Source: Candidatus Caldarchaeum sp.
GTDB taxonomy: Archaea; Thermoproteota; Nitrososphaeria_A; Caldarchaeales; Caldarchaeaceae
Length of the DNA: 5,343 nucleotides
Direction of reading: 5' to 3'
Assembly (NCBI GenBank): GCA_025054795.1
Contig: JANWZU010000084.1
Span: 1 to 5,343, forward strand
The position numbers were made by a program, and so were the translations under genes. Every line of letters starts with the position of its first letter. The first letter of the stretch is position 1. This document shows positions 1 through 4,146 of the stretch, piece after piece. The notes under the pieces were generated by a model that made no database searches, was not told the DNA's origin, and saw nothing but the letters and a program-made list of their open reading frames with translations.

Positions 1-382
1 ACAGGTCCTCCTCACCCTCCACCAAAACAGCTCCATGCCTCTTATTCACCGCCTCGACGACGGCTGCAGCGGCTTCCGGAGTTATACAGCCTGCCGGGTT
101 CCTGACGCGGACGACAGAGTAGTTGTTGAGACGTGGTTCGCCAGCGACTCTCCTCTCGATTCTTGCGTCAACCACTACGACGTGCGGCTTCAAGCCAGAC
201 ATCCGGAGACGGGCGAAGCTGTAGTCGCCTACGACTACCAGCGGATGGGCCTTGCTCAGCTCCTCGTCAAAGCCTACATCACCTCTTCTGAGCTCTCCCA
301 AAGGCCTTTTGAGCCTCCGCTTCAGCCCCTCCGTAAAGAAGACGACTCTATCCCATTCTACGTCAGTCGACCTTGACTGCAT
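1..382 (-). CDS. GTP-dependent dephospho-CoA kinase (DUF359 family), C-terminus cut by window edge
   Basis: The enzyme phosphorylates dephospho-CoA at the ribose 3'-OH using GTP, the last step of archaeal CoA synthesis, and is unrelated in sequence to bacterial CoaE. The 127 residues present carry the family landmarks: RPLGEL near residues 26-31, VVVGDYS at 49-55, VVVVDARIE at 68-76, VRNPAGCIT at 93-101 and VEGEEDL at 121-127. The last is the conserved acidic motif near the active site. Full-length members are roughly 170-180 residues, so about a quarter lies beyond position 1. The ATG at 382-380 is the first ATG after an in-frame TAA at 400-398, and it starts the gene 20 bases inside spt4 in another frame. 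A purine stretch just upstream is a weak ribosome-binding site, so translation is probably coupled to spt4. DUF359 beside spt4 is a recurrent archaeal arrangement, which supports the call. Confidence 0.9.
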   Translation of the reverse strand, partial: MQSRSTDVEWDRVVFFTEGLKRRLKRPLGELRRGDVGFDEELSKAHPLVVVGDYSFARLRMSGLKPHVVVVDARIERRVAGEPRLNNYSVVRVRNPAGCITPEAAAAVVEAVNKRHGAVLVEGEEDL

Positions 383-554
383 ACCTTCCCGGCTTCCTTA
401 TCCCCAGCTCCCTCGCTATCTGGGACTTCTCCACGTCTAGAATGATCAGGAGGCCGGAGTGGCTTGAGCTCAGGTTGGAGGAGCCGCAGACGTCGCAGAC
501 GTTTCCAGCCACAATTCTTCTGCAGTTCCTGCAAGCCTTAGGTCTGGCCGACAC
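363..554 (-). CDS. spt4: Transcription elongation factor Spt4 (RpoE'')
   Basis: Spt4 is the small zinc-ribbon partner of Spt5; together they clamp RNA polymerase and promote processive elongation. The 63-residue product has the normal archaeal length. It has two CxxC knuckles (C8, C11, C20, C23) and then the family core, with SGLLIILDVEKSQIA near residues 33-47 and KPGRYAVKV at the C-terminus. The position where many Spt4 proteins have tryptophan before the Gly of the SG pair is occupied by histidine here (SSSHSG). The start is GTG at 554-552; no in-frame ATG lies nearby upstream, and a GGATGGTG stretch sits a few bases before it. The gene overlaps the end of rpo7 by 17 bases and its own end overlaps the next gene by 20, so the three are likely co-translated. 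Confidence 0.93.
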   Translation of the reverse strand: MSARPKACRNCRRIVAGNVCDVCGSSNLSSSHSGLLIILDVEKSQIARELGIRKPGRYAVKVD

Positions 555-1107
555 TAGACTGCACCATCCTAGCCTTCTCTTCCTCCACCCACTTCAGCGT
601 CCCCATCAAAGGCTGGCGGGTGACCAGCGACACCTTCCCCCCTGCTCCTCCAGCGAACGAAACAGCGTTAATCCTCGCACGGACATCATCGCCCACAGAC
701 ATCTTCCACCCTGTCTTTCTCCCGACAAGCATGTTGTTTTTTTCATCATACGTGATGAAGTCGTCCATTATCTGGGAGATGTGGAGAAGACCGTCGAAGG
801 GGCCTACTCTGACGAAGCATCCGAAGTCGGTTATCTCAACGACTTCGCCTAGAACAACCTCGTTGACCTCGGGTATGTATGTTAGGAGCTTGAAAACACA
901 GTTGTGGTATGTTGACCCGTCTCTGGGCAGGAGCTGCCCAATTTTATCAACTTTGGCGTCAACAACCATAACAACATATCCCAACTCCTCGTCAACAGCC
1001 CCTTCATACTTTTTCTTGAGGTTGTTGATAACAACACTCTCAAGAGGCTTGCCGAACTCGCTGGGAGGTATGCCAACAACCTCAACAACCTCCACTACCG
1101 TAAACAT
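538..1107 (-). CDS. rpo7: DNA-directed RNA polymerase subunit Rpo7 (RpoE1, Rpb7 homologue)
   Basis: Rpo7 pairs with Rpo4 to form the polymerase stalk, which binds nascent RNA and helps open-complex formation and termination. The 189-residue protein has the usual length and two-part build. Residues 1-80 form the RNP-like tip domain, starting with a valine/glutamate-rich strand and containing YEGAVDEELGYVV at 34-46. Residues about 83-170 form an S1 RNA-binding domain, with GEVVEITDFGCFVRVGPFDG at 87-106, LLHISQI at 107-113, SVGDDVRARI at 137-146 and KVSLVTRQP at 158-166. The RQP-x-x-G-x-L-x-W ending is typical. The ATG is fixed by an in-frame TAG two codons upstream. A 46-base gap, the largest in the operon, precedes it, so an internal promoter is possible although no clear TATA box is seen. 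The gene ends 17 bases inside spt4. Confidence 0.95.
   Translation of the reverse strand: MFTVVEVVEVVGIPPSEFGKPLESVVINNLKKKYEGAVDEELGYVVMVVDAKVDKIGQLLPRDGSTYHNCVFKLLTYIPEVNEVVLGEVVEITDFGCFVRVGPFDGLLHISQIMDDFITYDEKNNMLVGRKTGWKMSVGDDVRARINAVSFAGGAGGKVSLVTRQPLMGTLKWVEEEKARMVQSSVGQT
1074..1091. repeat. Short tandem repeat, 2 x 9 bp, inside rpo7
   Basis: Two perfect adjacent copies of CAACAACCT on the plus strand encode the repeating Val-Val-Glu near the Rpo7 N-terminus (residues about 6-11). It is coding, probably a consequence of valine-rich strand composition, and no separate function is suggested. Confidence 0.5.
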
Positions 1108-1115
1108 CCTCTACA

Positions 1116-1122
1116 CACCCTC
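1116..1122 (-). promoter_or_regulatory. Shine-Dalgarno site of rpo7
   Basis: GAGGGTG on the minus strand lies 8 bases before the rpo7 ATG, inside a purine-rich 46-base gap. It is the clearest ribosome-binding site in the downstream half of the operon. It fits independent translation of rpo7, in contrast to the coupled genes around it. Confidence 0.6.
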
Positions 1123-1153
1123 TTTTTCATTCTTTTTGATAAGCTTCTTTGTT

Positions 1154-1534
1154 TTAACGCAATATAAGCCTAACTATCGGTTTCCCAGCCTTAGAGACCG
1201 TAATGTAGGGCAAGCCGGCTCTAGACAGCCTTCTCAAAAGCCTCAAGTCAACGCTTACGACGGGAATGCCGTGGTCAGACGAGTACTTGATTAACGCCTC
1301 GTCTGCAGCTCCCTCAGCCTCCACAACCTCCACGCCCGTCAACATCTCAGCGGCAGCTCTCGCAAGCTTGGCTTTCTTCCCACGTCCGCCCGAAAGCGCT
1401 TTAAGCTCACGCAGCACGCTTTCAAGAACCACGGGCTCTATTACGTCGCCTATCTTCTTCTCAAGGACGGCAAGGTAGTCTCGTCTCTTCTCGGCACACA
1501 AAAGTAGAATGCTTGTGTCAAGCAGAGCCTTCAC
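1154..1534 (-). CDS. PIN-domain nuclease, Fcf1/UTP24-like (VapC-fold)
   Basis: This is a 126-residue single PIN domain, a Mg/Mn-dependent RNase fold. The expected acidic residues can be placed: D6 in the opening LLDTSILL strand, E43 in the LRELKAL helix, D78 in AADEALI and D96 in VVSVDLRLLRRL. The last segment, followed by RAGLPYITVSKAGK, matches the archaeal Fcf1-like group (COG1412) related to the eukaryotic 18S-processing nuclease UTP24. A role in pre-rRNA processing is inferred from that relationship and from the conserved position between aIF2 gamma and rpo7 in archaea; it is not shown by the sequence. No antitoxin-like gene is next to it, which argues against a VapBC toxin. The start is GTG at 1534-1532, directly against the aIF2 gamma stop, with GGGGAG (1545-1540) 5 bases upstream as ribosome-binding site. 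Confidence 0.85.
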   Translation of the reverse strand: MKALLDTSILLLCAEKRRDYLAVLEKKIGDVIEPVVLESVLRELKALSGGRGKKAKLARAAAEMLTGVEVVEAEGAADEALIKYSSDHGIPVVSVDLRLLRRLSRAGLPYITVSKAGKPIVRLILR

Positions 1535-2773
1535 CTAACTCCCCACGATCTTTCCGTAGCCAATAAGCCTCCAGCCCGTGCCAACCTTTCTAGAAATTGC
1601 TACCTTGCTGCCGGGGTCTGCGGCAACAGGCCTTGTGAGCTGAAGCTCGACCAAGCTCTGTCCTCTTTTAACCACTACACCGCTCGAAACAGCTGAAAGA
1701 ACGTTGACGACCAAAACCTCCTTCTCAGCCAGCTGCTTAACGACGACATCGCCCTCAACACCAAGAACCTTCTCGAACAAGCTGTACTCCAGTGTAATGG
1801 TGTTCCAGACAGGCGGTAGAGAACCAGCTGCTCCGGCTATGTTGCCAACGAGACCGTCGCCCTTCCCGAGAGCTGGGTCGAGCGTAGTCTCAACCCCCGT
1901 CAGACCTCCTGGGTAGGCCTTCTCCACCCTCTTACCTCCAGCCATCAGGCTCGTCACCTCCGTGGATACAGGCTCGTAGACAGTCCTACCCTGCTTTACC
2001 TTAGCTATCCCGGGGACGAGCTCCAGCTCATCCCCAACACTCATCACTCCGTGAACAATCGAGCCGCCTATGACAGCTCCCTTCATCAGCTTGGCCGGAG
2101 TTCCGGGAACGTTTACGTCGAAGGACCTTAGAACAGGCATTCTAACGGGTGTGGAGAGGTCTCTCTGTGGAGTGGGTATCACTTTTTCTATTGCGGTGAG
2201 CAGGACGTCTATCCCTACCGAGTGCTGGCCCGAGACCGGTATAACCGGCACCGACTCGAAACCGGACCTCTCAAAATGAGCCGTGATTTCACGGTAGTTC
2301 TCCAAAGCCCTTTCACGGCTCACCAAGTCTATTTTATTCTGTGCGACAATCATGTTCTTTATCCCAAGTATCCTGGCGGCTTGAAGATGCTCGCTGTCCT
2401 GCGGCTGAGGGAAAGTTTGGCGTGCGTCGGCTACGAATACAGCCCCGTCGAACAGAGCCGCACCCGACAGCATCGTCACCATAAGCGAGTGGTGGCCTGG
2501 ACAGTCTATGAAGGATACAACCCTAACAAACTCGTTTTCCGAGCCGTGGACTGGACATGTTTTAGACGGATAGTTGTTGAAAGGTTCATGGCACCTATGA
2601 CATCTGTAAATGGCTGCGTCAGCGTATCCCAGCCTAATCGTGATTCCTCTCTTCAATTCCTCGCTGTGTCTGCCAGTCCAAACTCCTGTGATGCTCTGGA
2701 CTACGGTGCTTTTGCCGTTGTCGACGTGTCCCAAAGTTCCTATGTTGACTTCAGGCTGCTTGGGGAAAGCCAT
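1535..2773 (-). CDS. eif2g: Translation initiation factor aIF2 subunit gamma (divergent)
   Basis: This is the GTPase core of aIF2, which with alpha and beta brings initiator Met-tRNA to the small ribosomal subunit. At 412 residues it has the family length. The G domain spans about 1-200: P-loop GHVDNGKST at 15-23, RGITI at 42-46, DCPGH at 90-94 and NKID at 146-149. A zinc-knuckle insertion (C58, C61, C73, H76) and then two beta-barrel domains follow. TLGHVD, MLSGAALFDGA, RSFDVN-x-PGT and KGAVIGGSI support gamma rather than EF1A or SelB. Several residues are unusual: N for H in the P-loop, His in place of the fourth knuckle Cys, DCPGHH for the common DAPGHE, and TFPQPQ for PCPQPQ. GGGGAG (2788-2783) lies 9 bases before the ATG. 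The gene follows ndk after 24 bases and abuts the PIN gene. Confidence 0.93.
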   Translation of the reverse strand: MAFPKQPEVNIGTLGHVDNGKSTVVQSITGVWTGRHSEELKRGITIRLGYADAAIYRCHRCHEPFNNYPSKTCPVHGSENEFVRVVSFIDCPGHHSLMVTMLSGAALFDGAVFVADARQTFPQPQDSEHLQAARILGIKNMIVAQNKIDLVSRERALENYREITAHFERSGFESVPVIPVSGQHSVGIDVLLTAIEKVIPTPQRDLSTPVRMPVLRSFDVNVPGTPAKLMKGAVIGGSIVHGVMSVGDELELVPGIAKVKQGRTVYEPVSTEVTSLMAGGKRVEKAYPGGLTGVETTLDPALGKGDGLVGNIAGAAGSLPPVWNTITLEYSLFEKVLGVEGDVVVKQLAEKEVLVVNVLSAVSSGVVVKRGQSLVELQLTRPVAADPGSKVAISRKVGTGWRLIGYGKIVGS

Positions 2774-2797
2774 CCCACTAATCTCCCCAACAAGGAC

Positions 2798-3220
2798 TTA
2801 ATGTGTTTTCTCCAGCTCTTGTTGGGTGAAGAAGATGAAGCACTCCTTTTCAAAGGACTCGCTGCTGTCGGATGCATGGACTAGGTTGTCCGTTATGTCA
2901 AGGCCATAGTCCCCACGTATAGTCCCGGCCTCGGCTTTAACAGGGTCGGTTGCGCCTATCATTTTTCGCACCACCTGTACGGCCTCACGCCCTTCCAGCA
3001 CCATCAGAACAACCGGGCCGGATGTTATTGTCTCAACCAGACCTTTGAAGAAAGGCTTATCCCTGTGAACACTGTAGAGCTTCTCAGCCTCTTCCCTAGA
3101 GATCTTCTTAACCCGCAGCTGAACCAACTTGAGCCCCTTCCTCTCGAAACGTGAAACAATTTCGCCGACCAACCCCCTAGACACTGTGCTCGGCTTCAGT
3201 ATCACAAATGTCCTGTCCAC
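2798..3220 (-). CDS. ndk: Nucleoside diphosphate kinase
   Basis: The enzyme transfers the gamma phosphate of ATP to nucleoside diphosphates through a phosphohistidine, supplying GTP and other triphosphates. The 140-residue protein is of normal length. The active-site segment NLVHASDS places the catalytic histidine at H115. Other landmarks are the N-terminal strand with K9 and P10, RGLVGEI at 15-21, RKMIGATDP at 85-93 and GTIRGDYG at 99-106. The residue after K9-P10 is serine, where the family nearly always has aspartate (KPD). SESFEKECF replaces the more usual small residue and hydrophobic branched residue after the active site. The start is GTG at 3220-3218; an in-frame TGA three codons upstream rules out a longer protein. 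Position directly after eL24 is a common archaeal arrangement. Confidence 0.96.
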   Translation of the reverse strand: MDRTFVILKPSTVSRGLVGEIVSRFERKGLKLVQLRVKKISREEAEKLYSVHRDKPFFKGLVETITSGPVVLMVLEGREAVQVVRKMIGATDPVKAEAGTIRGDYGLDITDNLVHASDSSESFEKECFIFFTQQELEKTH

Positions 3221-3226
3221 AGCCCA

Positions 3227-3233
3227 TCACCTC
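3227..3233 (-). promoter_or_regulatory. Shine-Dalgarno site of ndk, overlapping the eL24 stop
   Basis: GAGGTGA on the minus strand is 6 bases before the GTG start of ndk and supports that start. Its first two bases fall inside the eL24 TGA stop (3234-3232), so a ribosome finishing eL24 is positioned to reinitiate on ndk. Confidence 0.65.
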
Positions 3234-3408
3234 AGGTAGATTTCTTAGCCCATTTTAGTTTACGGGCGTCCTTCCCCTGCTCTATGCTGTAGATCCTGCA
3301 TCTTCTGGAGCAGAACCATAGTAGGGTTCCGTCGTTCTTAACATACAGCATTCCACGGCCGTGGACAAACTCTCTGCTGCAGAAGGAGCATCGATGAAGG
3401 GCGGGCAT
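3232..3408 (-). CDS. rpl24e: Large-subunit ribosomal protein eL24 (L24e)
   Basis: This is a 58-residue zinc-finger protein of the 50S subunit, short but normal for archaea. The start reads MPALHRCSFCSREFVHGRGM. The zinc ligands are C7 and C10 in the first knuckle and C33 and C37 in FCSRRC. Around them lie the family features GRGMLYVKNDG (17-27), LLWFCSRRC and the closing KLKWAKK. The ATG at 3408-3406 comes 7 bases after the eS28 stop, and the next gene starts 11 bases after its own stop. No strong Shine-Dalgarno site is visible, only GTGA overlapping the eS28 stop, so it is probably translated by coupling. The arrangement L7Ae-S28e-L24e-ndk is a well-known archaeal string, which adds support. 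Confidence 0.94.
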   Translation of the reverse strand: MPALHRCSFCSREFVHGRGMLYVKNDGTLLWFCSRRCRIYSIEQGKDARKLKWAKKST

Positions 3409-3415
3409 CGTCTAA

Positions 3416-3640
3416 TCACTTTATCTTCTCAGCTTCCCTCTCGACGTCGAGAAGTATCAAAACGTCCCCTTCACGCACGGGGCCCTTCACGTTTCTCGTT
3501 ATGACCCTGCCCTCGTCCTTTCCCTTCAGAATCCTAACTCTGACTTGCGTCACCTCTCCCGTGACTCCGGTCCGTCCCACGACCTGCTCAACGACGGCAG
3601 GCACAGGCTCCTCGACCTTCGGCTGAGGTTTCTGGCTCAT
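3416..3640 (-). CDS. rps28e: Small-subunit ribosomal protein eS28 (S28e)
   Basis: This is a 74-residue OB-fold protein of the 30S subunit, located near the mRNA exit side of the platform. The family core runs GRTGVTGEVTQVRVRILKG (22-40), GRVITRNVKGPVREGD (44-59) and VLILLDVEREAEKI. Most homologues have ES-EREA at the end, where this one has DV-EREA. About 20 proline/glutamate-rich residues precede the OB fold, a modest N-terminal extension. The ATG at 3640-3638 directly follows the L7Ae stop codon. GGGTGG (3653-3648), inside the last L7Ae codons, is 7 bases upstream and would serve as ribosome-binding site, so the two genes are likely translationally coupled. Confidence 0.95.
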   Translation of the reverse strand: MSQKPQPKVEEPVPAVVEQVVGRTGVTGEVTQVRVRILKGKDEGRVITRNVKGPVREGDVLILLDVEREAEKIK

Positions 3641-4030
3641 CTAGCTGCCACCCTTCTTCCCAGCTTTGATTTCATGTATCTTCTTCGCTATTTCATCCAA
3701 GTAGCCCTTAGCCTCACCCGGCTCCGTTATCGCAACAGAGCTAGCTGGAACACCTAATCCGGCAACCTCGCCGAGCTGCACTTTCGAGCCGACGAAGGTA
3801 TAGGATACCTTCTTCTCCTCACAGAGGGTCGGTAGGAAGGCGACTATCTCAGGCGGGTCCACGTCCGTCGCTATGACCACAAACCTAGCTTGGCCTCTCT
3901 CTATCGCTTTGATCACCTCGTTTACACCCTTTCGTATCTTGCCGGAAGTCCTCGCAAGCCTAACAGCCTCTAGCGTTGCTTTAACGAGCTCCTGTGGAGG
4001 TGTAAAGGTCTGGTAGTAGGGATTGGGCAT
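3641..4030 (-). CDS. rpl7ae: Ribosomal protein eL8 / L7Ae, kink-turn RNA-binding protein
   Basis: L7Ae binds kink-turn RNA in 23S rRNA, in box C/D and H/ACA guide RNPs and in RNase P, so one protein serves ribosome structure and RNA modification. The 129-residue product has the family length. RNA-contacting residues lie in RKGVNEVIKAIERG (33-46); K34, N37, E38 and K41 correspond to the kink-turn-binding helix. The signature CEEKKVSYTFVGSK occupies 70-83 and is followed by LGEVAGLGVPASSVAI. The N-terminus PYYQTFTPPQELV is also typical. It is the first gene of the leftward operon. Its ATG has a strong AGGAGATGA site (4045-4037) 6 bases away. L7Ae often represses its own mRNA through a leader kink-turn in archaea, but the short leader here shows no obvious one. 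Confidence 0.96.
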   Translation of the reverse strand: MPNPYYQTFTPPQELVKATLEAVRLARTSGKIRKGVNEVIKAIERGQARFVVIATDVDPPEIVAFLPTLCEEKKVSYTFVGSKVQLGEVAGLGVPASSVAITEPGEAKGYLDEIAKKIHEIKAGKKGGS

Positions 4031-4036
4031 AGGCCT

Positions 4037-4045
4037 TCATCTCCT
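4037..4045 (-). promoter_or_regulatory. Shine-Dalgarno site of rpl7ae
   Basis: AGGAGATGA on the minus strand, 6 bases before the rpl7ae ATG, is an almost full match to the anti-Shine-Dalgarno sequence at the 3' end of 16S rRNA and the best such site in the window. It decides the ATG at 4030 over the out-of-frame ATG inside the site itself. Confidence 0.7.
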
Positions 4046-4052
4046 TCAACAG

Positions 4053-4110
4053 GCATAAAGTCCATTACTTAAATGTTGTTTGCAAAGCCTAATAATACCC
4101 AGCTTTATGC
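4053..4110. repeat. Dyad in the divergent promoter region: 8-bp inverted repeat around an 8-bp palindrome
   Basis: GCATAAAG (4053-4060) and its exact reverse complement CTTTATGC (4103-4110) are separated by 42 bases. Read in each gene's own direction, each arm is CTTTATGC, ending 22 bases before the rpl7ae start and 36 bases before the synthetase start. TTTGCAAA (4079-4086), a perfect palindrome, lies at the middle, its centre one base from the dyad centre. Function is unknown. The arms could be promoter elements shared by both directions or operator half-sites, or the symmetry may be chance in an AT-rich spacer. Confidence 0.45.
4065..4074 (-). promoter_or_regulatory. Candidate TATA box for the rpl7ae operon
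   Basis: ATTTAAGTAA on the minus strand is TATA-like and lies about 40 bases before the rpl7ae ATG. With the usual 25-base spacing, transcription would start about 10-15 bases before the ATG, close to the Shine-Dalgarno site. That makes the fit imperfect. An alternative TATTATTA lies further upstream near 4090-4098. Confidence 0.35.
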
Positions 4111-4113
4111 ATC

Positions 4114-4123
4114 ACTAAAATTT
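4114..4123 (+). promoter_or_regulatory. Candidate TATA box for gltX (leaderless start)
   Basis: CTAAAATTT-type AT-rich sequence sits in a GC-richer surrounding and is centred about 28 bases before the synthetase ATG at 4147. That is the distance expected if transcription starts at or next to the start codon. No purine-rich Shine-Dalgarno sequence lies between the box and the ATG, which agrees with a leaderless mRNA. CTTTATGC at 4103-4110 is a competing TATA-like element and would give a leader of about 15 bases. Confidence 0.5.
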
Positions 4124-4146
4124 AGCCCCTGTTCCTCATACGATGG

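Noticed and set aside
35..376. 113-codon plus-strand open frame at the left edge
   Set aside because: The minus strand here encodes the dephospho-CoA kinase with several conserved motifs, so this frame is its antisense shadow.
373..852. 159-codon plus-strand open frame over spt4 and the end of rpo7
   Set aside because: It is antisense to two conserved genes, with no family resemblance and no regulatory signals.
1108..1153. T-rich plus-strand tract between the PIN gene and rpo7 as a terminator
   Set aside because: The T runs are on the plus strand, where no gene ends nearby. On the transcribed minus strand the tract is A-rich and serves as the leader of rpo7.
620..1294. 224-codon open frame on the plus strand opposite rpo7 and the PIN gene
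   Set aside because: The Ser/Thr/Pro-rich translation is what the reverse of a valine- and glutamate-rich gene gives. Both minus-strand genes are firmly identified.
1154..1534. PIN protein as the toxin of a VapBC toxin-antitoxin pair
   Set aside because: No small antitoxin gene is adjacent, the sequence resembles Fcf1-like PIN proteins, and the position between aIF2 gamma and rpo7 is a conserved housekeeping context.
2222..2884. 220-codon open frame on the plus strand across aIF2 gamma and the end of ndk
   Set aside because: It lies antisense to a gene with unmistakable GTPase motifs, shows no recognisable domain, and has no promoter or Shine-Dalgarno site of its own. It is a frame shadow.
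4031..4060. Kink-turn autoregulatory element in the rpl7ae leader
   Set aside because: The leader is too short and lacks paired stems with the tandem G-A arrangement, so L7Ae feedback on its own mRNA cannot be supported here.
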